Below are positions 33,661 to 44,854 of a stretch of 64,000 bases of DNA, one piece after another. Positions within the stretch are counted from its first letter, which is position 1, and each line of letters opens with the position of its first letter. Source of the DNA: Ochotona curzoniae (Eukaryota; Chordata; Mammalia; Lagomorpha; Ochotonidae); contig NW_024466399.1 in the NCBI RefSeq assembly GCF_017591425.1, positions 186,001 to 250,000 on the forward strand, in the 5' to 3' direction. The notes under the pieces were generated by a model. The model saw nothing but the letters and a program-made list of their open reading frames with translations. It was not told where the DNA came from and searched no databases. The translations under genes were made by a program, and so were the position numbers.

Positions 33661-34440
33661 GTAAGTAAGCATATAAACTTGAATTTTTAGTTCTTATGTA
33701 ACATTTGAATCAAAAGTGTGAAACTGGCATAAATACTCCACTGGATTCTGCTTTGACCATAGACGGAATTTTTTTCTGTTCCTCAATCAGAAAGATGACT
33801 GGAATCATTGGTCTAATGGGGAGTAGAATTGTCACTTCTTCACTAAGGTCCCCAGAAGTCAAGAGCACTTCTCAGAAAAAGAGCCTAGCACCTTGTTTCT
33901 TGGTGGAATGTCTGCTCTGACAGCCCCAGGTCTCTATTTGAAAAGAATGGGGAGAGAAAAGGCAGGATAGACAACAATGATGGTATACCCTATTCCTTTT
34001 TTGAAAGATGTTTTCCTTGTTACAGGTGAATATTTTGAAAGTTAACAAAGCTTAAATCATTGTGCTAATATCCAGTGAGGGTGAGCCAATGGGTGAGTTG
34101 ACCCAGAATGCAAGAGGGCGTAAGTGGTAGTGAGAAGGAAGATTAGAGGGCAAGACAAGAAGTTCTTCCACAATAGGAACTATGCAGTGGGGTTAGACCC
34201 CAGGAGGTTCTAGTGAAGAACTGCCAGATAGCACACCCAGGTAAGCCCGGATCTAGATAGTACCCACATGTGGGCTGTTGGTGTAAGCCAGAGAAACCAG
34301 GGTGTCCGGCAGAGGCCTTAATAATCTGTGCTCAGGCTTGTCCCACTATCCTAACACTAAAGCAGGTCAAAGCAAAGGGGGGCCACTCTCAAATGAGAGA
34401 GGGAACAATCTTAGGATAAAATACATGCTCCATTGGACTG
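33661..34440. other. Intronic sequence, nothing recognised
   Basis: Start of the largest intron in the window. The 34,030-34,430 stretch is GC-richer and could be an unassigned repeat. Confidence 0.4.
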
Positions 34441-34800
34441 CGATTTTTCTTTTTAAAGATGGAGTTACTGAGGCATAAGTTACATAGAGCAAAAACTTCA
34501 ATTTATCCTTCTAAGATACGAAGTTTATTGAATTTTTACAATCATAAAGTCATAACTATCATTATCATCATGCTATATAAAACTTTCTTCATGCCCGTAG
34601 TACTCTTCCTTTCCTCTCAAGCCCTTGCAGTCATCAATTAATTTTTGTCCCTGTTCTTTTGGCTTTGCTGGAACTTCCTATGAGCAGAATATTTGTTTCT
34701 CTGTCTGGCCTCTTTCAGCACAATGCTTTTGAGATTCATCCATATTGTAGTACATACTAGTAATTTATTGCTAACTAGCATCTCATGTTCCACGGGGTTT
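34441..34800 (-). mobile_element. Ancient L1M 3'-end fragment, antisense
   Basis: CTGGCCTCTTTCAGCACAAT, GAGATTCATCCATATTGTAG are typical of antisense L1M 3' ends. Confidence 0.6.
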
Positions 34801-34862
34801 TTTTAAGCTGTTGAAAAGTGTTGCTAATTTGATTTTGAAAAATAATAGGGATTTTTCTATTT

Positions 34863-35189
34863 TTTTAAGATTTATTTATTTTTATTGGAAAATCGATATA
34901 CAGAGAGAAGGATAGACTGAGAGGAAGATCTTCCATCTGCTGATTCACTCCCCAAGTAGCTGCAATGGCTGGAGCTGCCATAATCCAAAGCCAGGAGCCC
35001 GGAGCCTCTTCTGGGTCTCCCACATGGGTGCAGGGTCCCAAGACTTTGGGCCGTCCTTGACTGCTTTCCCAGGCCACCGGCAGGGAGCTGGATGGGAAGT
35101 GGAGCTTCCAGGATATGAACCAGTCCCATATGGGATCCCAGCAAGTGCAAGGCGAGCACTTTAATCACTAGACTACCACGCCGCACCCA
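34863..35189 (-). mobile_element. CSINE
   Basis: Reverse-complement copy from TTTTTTAAGATTTATTTATT to ACTACCACGCCGCACCCAG. Confidence 0.92.
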
Positions 35190-35602
35190 GTAGAGAGTTT
35201 TCTAACAGTATATTCCTGAACAACCAGTGAATGAAGAAATAAAAAAGGAAATGTAAAAGTCCTCTGACAAATCAAAATAAAACAAATGAACATACAGAAC
35301 TTATAAGCAAAAACAATTCTAAGAAGGACATTTATAGCAATAAAAGCCTACATTAAAGATCTCGAACATAAATTGTATCTCAAGGAACTATAAAAAGCAG
35401 GAATAACTAAAGTCAACAGAGGCTAGAAATATTAAAAAGCAGTGTAAAATCAAGTGAAATTGAAACTAGACAAAAATGATAGAAAAGAGTAATAAGACTA
35501 AGAGGTTTGTTTTTCTATTTTAAGATTAGTAGATTTGACAAACTTTCCACCAGGCTAAGGAATAGAGGCTAAAATAACTGATTCTACAGAATTATGAAGA
35601 AT

Positions 35603-35879
35603 TGGAGCCAGCAGTACAGCATTAAGCCACCAACTGCCACAGCAGCGTCCGTATGGGCATCAGTTGAAGTGCTGGCTTCTCCGCTTTGATACAGCTTCCT
35701 GCTCACGCAGATGGGGAAGCAGCAGGTAGCCCAGGTCCTTGGGCCCCGGCACCCATGGGGGAGACCCTGATGAAGCTTTGGCTTCAGCCTTACCTCGCCA
35801 TTGCAGCCATTTGGGGAGTGAACCAATGGATGGATGATCTCTCTCTCTCTGTCCGCCTTTCAAATAAATAAATACAAAA
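35603..35879 (+). mobile_element. CSINE inside L1
   Basis: Sense copy GGAGCCAGCAGTACAGCATT to CAAATAAATAAATACAAAAC, with a short CT run before the tail. Confidence 0.85.
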
Positions 35880-36479
35880 CATTAATGATGTCAAAAATAT
35901 AACACAAAATGGAAAAAAGTTTAAAAAGTTAATGAAAGGGAAAACCTCCAAATTCATTTTATGAAACCTATAGTGTCCTGATGCCAGGTCCGCAAAAAAA
36001 GAACACTATAGAAGGGGAAAAAATGCCAGGATAATATTCCTAATGAACCCCGTTTGCTCTTTACCTGTCTCAACATGATAAAAGTGATGAGTGAAAATCC
36101 CGCCTGAGAGATCATATGAAGTGGTGACAGAGTTTTCTCTGAGGTTGGGGACAAAACATGGATGCCCCCTTGCATCACTTCCTTTCAACATGGCACTGGA
36201 AGCCCTATCAGAGCAAGCAGGCAAGAAAGAGATTAAAGAGCATCCACCTTGCAGGGGTGGAAGTGCAAAAAGCTCTGTTCACAGGTGATATGATCTGACA
36301 TGTAGAAACCTAAAAAGATTCCATGAACTATTACAACTAGTAAATGAAGTCAACAAAAGAGCAGACAACAAAGTACAGAAAAATCAGCTGTGTTTCTGTA
36401 CGTTAGCCGTGAACCATTCAAAAAAAAGGAAATAACATTTCCATTTATGGTAACATGAGATTAATGAAACACCTTAGTT

Positions 36480-36692
36480 GGGGCCGATGTTGAGGCATAG
36501 TGGTTGAAGTTACTGTGTTTCTAGCATGCCATATTGGCACTTGTGTGGATCCTAGCTGCTCCATTTTTTTTATCCATTTCCCAGTTATGTCCTGGGAATA
36601 ATCGGTGTAACCTGATCCAGGTACCTGAGACCATCACTGTTGTAGGAGATCCGATGAAGCTCCTGCTTTGGGCCTGGCCGAGCACCGGGAGG
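36480..36692 (+). mobile_element. CSINE, 3'-truncated, inside L1
   Basis: Head GGGGCCGATGTTGAGGCATA; ends in mid-body near GGGCCTGGCCGAGCACC without an A-rich tail, with L1 sequence following. Confidence 0.75.
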
Positions 36693-36875
36693 TGAAAGAC
36701 TTGTATAATGAAAACTATAAAAGTTTTCCAAAAGAGATTAAAGAGGACATAAGTAAATGGGAAGATGTATCCAATGATTAGAAAGAGAGTTGATATAGTT
36801 AACCTGTTAATACTACCCAAATCAGTCTATGTTAGATTCCTAGTGATATGCTTGGTGGGAACAGAAAAATCCACC

Positions 36876-37192
36876 CTTGGTGCCCAGTACGATAGCCTAG
36901 TGATCCCATATGGGCAGCGAGATCCCATATGGGCACCAGTTCGTATCCCAACTGCTCCATTTCCCATCAGCTCCCTGTCTGTGGCCTGGGAAAGCAGTAG
37001 AGGACGGCCCAAAGCCCTAGGACCCTGCACCGATGTGGGAGATCCGGAAGAAGCTCCTGGCTCCCGGCTTTCAATCAGCTCAGCTCCGGATGTTGCGGCT
37101 GCTTGGGGAGTGAATGAGCTGATAGAAGATCTTCCTCTCAGGCTCCTCCTCTCTGTGTATCTGCCTTTCCAATAAAAATAACTAAAACTTTT
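36876..37192 (+). mobile_element. CSINE with altered head, inside L1
   Basis: Sense copy GGTGCCCAGTACGATAGCCT to AATAAAAATAACTAAAAC. Near the B box a short block (ATCCCATATGGGCA) is duplicated at 36,902-36,929 in place of the usual inter-box sequence. The next SINE starts right behind its tail. Confidence 0.88.
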
Positions 37193-37193
37193 T

Positions 37194-37517
37194 AAGGGCC
37201 CGGCGTGGTGGCGCAAGTGGTTAAGGTCCTCTCCTTGCACGCCTGGGATCCCATATGGGCGCCGGTTCTAATGCCAGCAGCCCCGCTTCCCATCCAGCTC
37301 CCTGCCTGTGGCCCAGGGAAGCAGTCGAGGACGGCCCAAAGCCTTGGGACCCTGCACGCACATGGGAGACCTGGAAGAGACTCCTGGCTTTGGATCGGCA
37401 TAGCATCAGCCGTTGCGCTCACTTGGGGAGTGAATCATCGGATGGAAGATCTTCCTCTCTGTCTCTCCTCTCTGTATATCCGCCTTTCCAATAAAAATAA
37501 TAAAAAGATTTTTTAAA
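37194..37517 (+). mobile_element. CSINE, young
   Basis: Canonical sense copy, GGGCCCGGCGTGGTGGCGCA to AATAAAAATAATAAAAAG. Nearly identical to 45760-46090. Confidence 0.94.
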
Positions 37518-37656
37518 AATCCATTCTTTTGCTCAGATGAATTCTCAAGGAACTTTGCATATCCAAAACAATCCTGAAAGGGACAACGTGAGCCCTTTAT
37601 CCATTTTGTTTCAAACTTATTACAGAATTACAGTAATCCAAACAATGTGAGAGCAA

Positions 37657-37960
37657 GCAGTTGGAGAGGTAGTTAAAATGCCTCTTGAGATGCTGGGACA
37701 ATCACATCTCCTACTAGATAACCTTGGTTCAAGTCTCCACTTCTTCATATTCCGGCTTCTTGCTAATGCACACCTTAGAAGCAACAGTTGATTGTTCAAC
37801 TTTTTGGGACCCTGCCATCATATGGGAGACCCAAACTGAGTTCCCAGCCCCAAGCTCTGCCCTGACCCAGTCTGGGTTCTTGGCAGCATTTGGGGAAAGA
37901 GCCAGCAGATGGGAGATGATCTCTTCCCTGTCTGTCACCCCTTTCTCCCTACCCCCACCA
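37657..37960 (+). mobile_element. CSINE, old
   Basis: Sense body: GCAGCATTTGGGGAAAGAGC, GGGACCCTGCCATCATATGG. Head degraded; no clear A-rich tail. Confidence 0.7.
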
Positions 37961-38019
37961 CTCATCTCCCTTTCTTCTCCTCACCTTCATGATTTGACCA
38001 CAGTCCAAAATCATTAAAT

Positions 38020-39775
38020 GAAAAATCCCGGAAGAGGCAAGATGGCGGGTTGGAGTACAGACACGTTTGATATGATGGAGAATCTTTAGAGAAAAGTACA
38101 AGAAGCAGATTACAGAAAAAAAAAAATAGGGGTCAGGCAGTAAGCAGGAGGTACCTGGAGACCCCCTAGACACAGAGAAGCAGCAGCAGAGCAGTGTTGC
38201 AGTGGACAGAAAAAGCCACCAGCAGTCGGCAAGCTGCAACTCCAGCGATCCCAGCTCCAGTGATCCATTCCCAGCACCAGCCAGACATCCAGCAATGGCC
38301 TCCACTTGACTCTTGTGACAGGCAGGCGGGAGCCTGGGTCCGCATGGGGAGTTCAGAAGGCTAGTACAGTCTGGGACCTGCCAGTCTTGCTGGGTGACTT
38401 GGGCCAGCCACAGGTGGAGAAAGAGTTGGAGACTCAAGGTGCTATCTTGTGTGGAGACTGAGCGTGGAGTTGATGGAGCGGCACAGAGGAGGCTTGTTCC
38501 TGGCTAAGCACACAGAACTGATCGAGTGGTGAGGGTAGCACCGGCTTTGCTCCCTGCAGGGTCTGTGTGGTCCCTGGAGCTGAAAGCCAGCAGCCCCAGT
38601 TCTCTAGCAATGTCCCGCCTGGCGCCATCTCGTGTAGCAGGGCAGCAAGTGTGGATTTCAAGTGAAGGTTCAGAGTGGGCTTATTACTAGATAAATGCAC
38701 TGAGCTAAGCCCACAGAAAAAGCACCCACCTTGCAGCCTGCAGGGTCTGGTGGTCCCTGGAGCTGACAGCCGACAGCCCCCTGATCTTTGTTGGTGCTCC
38801 TACGGGCACCATCTTGCACAGAGAGGCAAGAGCTCCAGTCAGTGATAAACTGCAAGAGGAGGAGGGGTACACTGCACATGCGCTAATATTATCAGTAGTG
38901 CTCAGATATCAGTGTCACAGGACCAGACACTTAGATGAAGGGAGGACAGCTGAGCTGCCCAAGAACTAAGCTGGGAACAAAATCACCACCATCTTAGAGC
39001 ACTGCACAGGCTCCGAAGAAAAAACAGCCCCGACAAGGCACGCCACCAGCTTCACCCAAAATAACTCCAGGAGGTGCTCAGACTTATCTGCCAGCAGGGG
39101 GGCGACAAGATCAGTGCCGCCGACAAAGTAATTATTCGGGACAATTGTGTTTTCCAAATCCAGGGCACTGATTGAACATAAAAATCAACTTGTAGTCCTG
39201 TAGTTAATACATCTTAGAGAAGATTCCATCAACCGGAATGGCAACTACAAAAGGTAAAAGAAAAAACCAAGGCACTATGAATGTTGCTGAAGACTCCAGC
39301 AAAGGAGCAAAAGCTTCATCCACCCTCAAAGTTAACTGAGGAAGGCATTGATAAAATGGGGGACACAGAATTCAGAAAACTCCTTATAAAGCTTCTGGTC
39401 AACAATGAGAAACACAAGAGTTCAAAGAATTTAAGGAATATGTTACACAAGAAATAGCAATGAATCAAATCAAGGGTGATATGTTAGAAATTAACACAGT
39501 GGAGCAAATTAAAAGTACAGTGGAGAGTCTCAAAAATAGAGTGAATGAGACAGAAGAGAGAATTTCAGCATTGGAAGATATTTCTTGTCACCAGGAAGAA
39601 ACAAAAAGCTGGAAGCAGAACTGAGTCAAGCTAAAGTATCCAAGAATTAAAAGATATGGTTAAAAGGCCCAACATAAGAGTTATGGGAGTTCCAGAAGGT
39701 GCAGAACAAGAAGTTGGGATTGAAGGTGTAGTCTATGAAGTAATAAATGAAAAGTCCCAGAAATAACTGATATTA
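38020..39775 (+). mobile_element. L1 with complete 5' UTR start and broken ORF1, sense
   Basis: Opens GGAAGAGGCAAGATGGCGGG, the typical L1 5' terminus, then about 1.2 kb of GC-rich 5' UTR with internal repeats. ORF1 begins near ATGGCAACTACAAAAGG (39,238) and shows the same block as 28,560 (AGCAAAAGCTT, GGGGGACACAGAATTCAGAA), but frameshifts interrupt it. Ends abruptly near 39,775 without ORF2 or a tail. Confidence 0.85.
38500..38860 (+). repeat. Imperfect tandem units in an L1 5' UTR (about 184 bp spacing)
   Basis: CTGCAGGGTCTG...TGGTCCCTGGAGCTGA occurs at about 38,554 and about 38,738, each preceded by ACAGA/GCACC motifs and followed by CAGCCCC and a GCACCATCT/GCGCCATCT block. Confidence 0.75.
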
Positions 39776-39947
39776 TTTGAATAAATTTTCTATGATTTAT
39801 ACTTGTTCTGTTTTGTTATTATCTACTCATATCTTATTGTGCATATATATAGGAAAAAAGAGTATAAACTATTCGTGGTTTTAGGCATCATGGAGACTTG
39901 GTACGTACGTCCCTCATGTAAGGAGGAATACCTGTGCTACGAGCTCC

Positions 39948-40235
39948 AAGGTGAGCGTTGTGCTACAGCAGCTGAAGCCCGCACTTGAGATGCCTGCTTC
40001 CCCCATGGGCATGCTTGTGATCAAGCCCCGTCCTGGTAGTTCTCATTCTGGGAGGCAATAGATGAGGACTCAAGTTTGAGTCAGTACCTGCATGAGAGAC
40101 TTGGCTATGAGTTCCTGACTCCCTGCGTCAGCCTGGCCCCATTCCAGTTACTTTGAGCATTTGGGAAATGAATGGGCACATGGAAAATCTTTTTCACTCT
40201 CTCACTGTGCTTGTTAACTAATGTTTAAAAAGATA
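39948..40235 (+). mobile_element. CSINE, diverged
   Basis: Sense: AGGTGAGCGTTGTGCTACAG head, TTGAGCATTTGGGAAATGAA body, AAAAAGATAAAGG end. Confidence 0.75.
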
Positions 40236-40779
40236 AAGGCCCAATTTAAAGCAGTCTGCATAGGACATATTGTGCCTTTCTTCTCTCTGACAGGTCTGTC
40301 CCTAGCTCTGTCTCCGTGCACACTCAGTGAATGCTTGCTGAATGGTGTGAGTGGAGAAAATGAAAACCTGGGTCTGAAACTCACAAGAGGACCTGGTTAG
40401 CAGTGCCCGTTAATGCAGCAGGGTATTAACTGGCAAGTGAGAAGATGAGAATGAAGGAAATAGTCAGTGTTATCATTCGCTTCAGTCTCTTCTGGCGACA
40501 ATGCAATGCTGAGGATTGTCAGTTACGGGGAGGAAAGGAGAGTCCACAAAGGGTGATTCAAGAACCAGAGTGTTTCCAGGAGGAAAGAATAGCTAATGTG
40601 GAGAGTTGAAGGCACATTCCTTGGTTTTAGCAAGAATTATTAATTGCTATAGTCAACTATTCGTATCTTGTGAAAAATAATTTTGTCCTTTATACAAGTA
40701 AAAATGCCTAGTTATCTACAATTAACCTAAACGAATTCAGTTTATTAAGTATTAAAACACTTAACTGGAATCTACTGTT
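40236..40779. other. Intronic sequence, small MIR-like trace
   Basis: CACTCAGTGAATGCTTGCTG at 40,320 resembles the end of a MIR/L2 repeat. The remainder is unassigned. Confidence 0.35.
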
Positions 40780-40892
40780 GTAATAATATGGGAGAAATCA
40801 GTTGAGGGGAGGAAATTTGAGGAAGGGTAAGGGAAATCCCAGAGCCTGTGGAGTTGTATCATAAAAATAAAATAGAAAGTAAATAAATGAAT
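40780..40892 (+). mobile_element. L1 3' terminal fragment, sense
   Basis: TAATATGGGAGAAATCAGTT ... GAGTTGTATCATAAAAATAA, parallel to 29,900-29,995. Confidence 0.7.
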
Positions 40893-40989
40893 AAAATAAT
40901 TATTTTGCTTAATACATTTTACTAGCTATTATTTTTCAGCTGTACTCTCACTGGCAAAGAGATTGGTAACTTTTAAAAAAAAATGTAGG

Positions 40990-41262
40990 CATCCCTCAAT
41001 ATGAGTGCTTATTGAGAGCAAACAGCTCCCATCAGAGAAGCCCACAGTGATACTGTCTGCAACAGCCAGAGCCAGGAGCTCCATGCAGACCTGCCTCGTG
41101 GGTGGCGGGAACCCAGTTAATACGCACCATCAGTACTGCTTCCCAGAGTACTCCGTGTAGGAAGCTGTGATAGGAAAAAGGCCCAAGACCCAAACTTGGT
41201 GCTCCAGTATGGAATGTGGGTGTCCAAGGGGCACCTTAACAACTGAGCCAAATGCCTGCCCT
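40990..41262 (-). mobile_element. CSINE, old
   Basis: Reverse-complement body (GCAACAGCCAGAGCCAGGAG) with head complement GAGCCAAATGCCTGCCC. Confidence 0.72.
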
Positions 41263-41550
41263 AATTGATACTTTTTGGCCAAATATTCAAGTTGAAAATT
41301 TGAATTATTCTTTTTCTAGTTGAACACAAAATGTCAGTGGGAAGTTATGAGCAAATTTGGTATTTTCAATCATGTTTTGAAAACAAGCTTTGATTTTTAG
41401 GGTTTTTTTGAGTTTCCTTTATATTTGTGGGGAAAAAAATGAGTACATTTAGCAACTGCTATTAATATCAAAACTGCAAAGCAACAAATCAAAACTAGAA
41501 TCTGTTTGTCCATAAATCTAACCAGATCCAAACATTCAAAAAGAAACCTT

Positions 41551-41886
41551 GTGGGCCTGGCGTGGTAGCCAAGTGGCTAAAGTCCTTGCCTTACACATAC
41601 TGGGATCCCATATGGGTACTGGTTCTAATCCCAGCAGCCCCGCTTCCCCTCCAGCTCCCTGCTTGTGGCCTGGGAAAGCAGTCGAGGACAGCCCAAAGCC
41701 TTGGGACCCTGCACCCAAGTGGAAGACTCAGAAGAGAATCCTGGCTCCTGGCTTCTGATCATCGCAGCTCCAACCATTGCGGCCGCTTGGGAGATGATGA
41801 ATCAACAGACAGAAGATCATCTTCTCTCTCCTCCTGTCTGTATCTCTGCCTTTCCAATAGAAATATGTTAACCTTTTTTAAAAATA
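41551..41886 (+). mobile_element. CSINE, young
   Basis: Sense GTGGGCCTGGCGTGGTAGCC to TTCCAATAGAAATATG. Its end lies only about 30 bases from the 3' splice site of the next exon, so it supplies the sequence around the branch-point region. Confidence 0.92.
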
Positions 41887-41917
41887 CAAACCATTCTGAT
41901 CTTTTGTCATTTTTCAG

Positions 41918-42145
41918 ATATACCCTCAAGAATAATTGTGAGAAGCACACTGAAGTGTGGGATCCTTCCCCAGAAGAAATTATTTCAAATGAAGTAAACA
42001 ACTTAAATCCTGTGTCTGCCAAATCTCTGCCAAATGAGAGTTTCCAGTCACTGTACAACAAGGAACTCCCCGTGCATATCTGTAACGTGGTGTCTCCCGA
42101 GAAGATTTATGTTCAGTGGTTATTGACTGAAAACTTAATTAATAG
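41918..42145 (+). CDS. RNF17: RNF17 exon (linker and start of eTud3)
   Basis: Reads [20 protein letters not shown], then [20 protein letters not shown] and [22 protein letters not shown] is the SN-like opening of eTud3. Acceptor TCATTTTTCAG, donor AATAG|GTATAA (weak beyond +3). Phase 2 in and out. Confidence 0.95.
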
Positions 42146-42289
42146 GTATAATATATAAATCGTGCATGTGATTTTATTTATTTCAGTCGTAAGTGTAGAA
42201 TTTTAAAGTAGTAAGAGTATGCTAACTAAATATTCTGTGCTTAAAAAATGTAAAGCTGGTATTGGTCCTTTTTTATTTTTGACTACATT

Positions 42290-42490
42290 ACAGTTTATTC
42301 CACAAGCACTTATTAAGTGCCTCCTGTAGGCGAGCCAGTAGACAGTAGTATAAACACAGACCTGTCTTTGCTGTTAGGGAGCTTGATAGAGGGAGAAACA
42401 AGGAAGAAATAAAACTTGTAGCATGGCAGATGTCTGCAAATTTGATACAGAAAATAAAGCATTTGGAGAATGTAATTTTAGGGTAGCCAG
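42290..42490 (+). mobile_element. L2-like ancient repeat fragment
   Basis: CACTTATTAAGTGCCTCCTG and GGGAGCTTGATAGAGGGAG follow the well-known L2 3' end order. Decayed. Confidence 0.55.
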
Positions 42491-42758
42491 AAGACCTCAC
42501 AACATGAAACTGTTCTGAAGGAGGAGGGTGGGGATAGGCACCCAGGCCTTGTGATCGAAGTCCACTCGGGCAGACAGACGAACTAGTTCAAAGACCTGAG
42601 GTGGAGGTATGCTTGATACGTTCAGACTAAGGCAAGGTGTCCGGGTGGGCTGCAGGACATCGGAGGATGGGGAGGGCTCAGCAGGAAACCTGTTTTCTGA
42701 GAAATACATGAGAAAAAAAATTTAGAAGGTAAAGCTTTTTTGTTTTCTCTTTACGTAG

Positions 42759-42909
42759 CTTAGAAGAAAAGATGATAGCTGCTTACGAACACTCCAAGTG
42801 GGAACCTGTTAAATGGGAAAACGACATGCACTGCGCTGTGAAGGTTCCAGAGAACAATCAATGGCGCAGAGGTCAGGTCATCAGCGTGGTCACAGACACG
42901 TTGGTGGAG
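42759..42909 (+). CDS. RNF17: RNF17 exon (eTud3 barrel, first half)
   Basis: Reads [40 protein letters not shown]. The Tudor core is recognisable ([18 protein letters not shown]), with Trp but Arg in place of the second aromatic. Acceptor TTTACGTAG, donor GGAG|GTAAAG. Phase 2 in, phase 0 out. Confidence 0.95.
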
Positions 42910-43049
42910 GTAAAGGCCAAGTTAAAATACATAAAGACGACAGTGAATGCATTTGGCATGTTTCCCCCCATTTTTATTCCTTTCAATTGATAAAAAAAAC
43001 TATTTTGAGATGATGTATTTCCCTAGACTTAAAATTATTGTTTCTGTAG

Positions 43050-43168
43050 GTCTTGCTATATGACGTGGGCGTTGAAGTAGTAGTGAATATTAACTGTTTA
43101 CGAGAACTTGAAGAAAGTCTAAAGACCATGGGAAGATTATCATTGGAATGCTCGCTTGTTGACATAAG
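43050..43168 (+). CDS. RNF17: RNF17 exon (eTud3 barrel, second half)
   Basis: Reads [40 protein letters not shown]. The usual F-x-D-F/Y-G-N turn is here L-Y-D-V-G-V: the Asn and the second aromatic are gone, so arginine-methyl binding by eTud3 is doubtful. Acceptor TTTCTGTAG, donor ATAAG|GTAGTG. Phase 0 in, phase 2 out. Confidence 0.95.
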
Positions 43169-43479
43169 GTAGTGTTTAGCTGAGTGAATTTTCTCATTTT
43201 TTTGTTATTTTAAATATTAGATGAATTTTTATCAGTTTTAATTTACTAATGTGTCCTGAAGTTTCCATCAAATTAGTTAATTTGAGGTTTTAAGAGGCGA
43301 TGATGGTAACTATTTTGAGCCCATGAATTTGGTGACATTAGGGAAATGTGTAGGAAAGGTCTAGAATTCCAACTGTTGAATATAAAAAAGATCACTTCAG
43401 GAGCAGCATAGCTTTAGCAACTCATGGAAACCTGAAACAGCACATCAGGGGAAAAGAGTGAAATAGAGAAGATCGTGTG
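43169..43479. other. Intronic unique sequence
   Basis: Nothing recognised. Confidence 0.45.
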
Positions 43480-43585
43480 AAAGAGTGGAATCGTAAGAGC
43501 CAGAGTGGGAACCCAGACACTGTGACGTGAGACGCAGACACCCCAGCAGGTAGCTTCCGTGCTGTGCCAGACACCAGCACCGAGT
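43480..43585 (-). mobile_element. CSINE fragment (head half), old
   Basis: GCCAGAGTGGGAACCCAGAC and the decayed head complement ending GCCAGACACCAGCACCG. Confidence 0.5.
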
Positions 43586-44017
43586 TGCCAAAGTAACCTT
43601 CAGTATAAAGACCACTTACTTACAGGAACACAGAAGGACTCAAGCAACATTGTGGTTAGGAAACTGCTGAGAAATCTGTCAGAGAACAGATGATCAAAGA
43701 CATCCAAGAAATGTTGACAAGGAACTTAACAGCACCATTTGTCAGACATTCAAAATAGAGCTAGATTGTACTGGAAGGTATACAACACTAACTTGGAATA
43801 ATATTATAAGGTAAACTTGAGTTCAATAAAGACATAGGTACCAAATCCTATTCCATCAAACCACATGCTGTGTTGATTGGATTAGTTGATGGCTGCAAGC
43901 CATTTAACATGGAAATATTGACCATGTTACGTACTTATTTAATGAGTCAATTCAGTGAAATTCTGAATCTGAAAACCATGTTAGAGTCTTCAGGGTGTGC
44001 TTGTGTGCCAGGCAATC
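43586..44017. other. Intronic unique sequence
   Basis: Nothing recognised. Confidence 0.45.
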
Positions 44018-44302
44018 TAGTGAGAAAGGCAGATTTACAGAGATGAGACAGCGAAAAAGATCTTCCATCCAGTGGCTCACTCCCCAAATGGCTGCAACAG
44101 CCAAGGTAGCTGATCCAGAGCCAGGAGCCAGAAGCTTGTTCCAGGTCTCCCACATGGGCGCAGGGTTCCAAATATGTTGGGCCATTCTGTATTACTTTCC
44201 CACGCAACAGGCAGGGAGCTGGATGGGAAGTGGAGCAGCCAGGACGTGAATCAGCACATGCAAGACAAGGATTTAGTGACCTAGCCATCACACCAAGCCT
44301 AC
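44018..44302 (-). mobile_element. CSINE
   Basis: Reverse-complement copy with AAAGATCTTCCATCCAGTGG and head complement CCATCACACCAAGCCTA. Confidence 0.87.
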
Positions 44303-44763
44303 TGATGTCATTTCTAATCATTTGAAATTGCGTATTTATCAAATGATTTCAATTATGCTGAATGAAATCAAGAATTGAAAACAAGATTTTTGTAAACTGT
44401 TGCAGATGGCCTTAAATCTAACTTCTAGAAAAGTTCTGAGAGTAGACAATGGAATCATTGTCTCAAAAGACTTTCTGTTGGACATTTCTGGTGTGACATA
44501 TGTGCCAGACATCATCAAGGAGAAACATATCATTTCTGTTAGAACTTAAAGTCCAATTGGCATGTATAGTTTCAAAGGTCTTTACTGTTGCTGTAGCAGA
44601 TACACTTAAAGGTATGAACAAAGCTATGAAAATGGACAAAAAGATTGTGAAAATAACATACATCTATGTTTAAATTGATTATTCACTATTTAGTTGATTC
44701 AAAATATATGTATATGTTTACATAGTGCTCTTTGTATAAAAACATTGTCATTTTGCTGTGTAG
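44303..44763. other. Intronic unique sequence
   Basis: AT-rich; nothing recognised apart from the acceptor TTTTGCTGTGTAG of the next exon. Confidence 0.45.
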
Positions 44764-44854
44764 GCCAACTGGTGGGAGTAACAAGTGGACAGCCACAGCT
44801 TGCGACTGCCTCTCCTTGTACCTAACTGGAGCTGTAGCAACTATAATCTTACAG
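44764..44854 (+). CDS. RNF17: RNF17 exon (eTud3, SN-like part)
   Basis: Reads [47 protein letters not shown] is the SN-like helix and strand after the barrel. Acceptor TGCTGTGTAG, donor ACAG|GTGGGT. Phase 2 in, phase 0 out. Confidence 0.95.

Larger units (their letters stand above)
35190..37656 (+). mobile_element. Old sense L1 (ORF2 fragments) broken by four SINEs
   Basis: L1 pieces at 35190-35602, 35880-36479, 36693-36875 and 37518-37656, in ORF2 order: AACCAGTGAATGAAGAAATA, ACATTTATAGCAATAAAAGC, GGTTGGGGACAAAACATGGA (reverse-transcriptase domain region), CCTAAAAAGATTCCATGAAC, AAGTAAATGGGAAGATGTAT, TTACAGAATTACAGTAATCC. Frames are destroyed. Confidence 0.82.

Noticed and set aside
37194..37270. 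tRNA genes at SINE heads (A and B boxes visible)
   Set aside because: Only the tRNA-derived promoter boxes are kept; there is no cloverleaf and each is followed by the SINE body.
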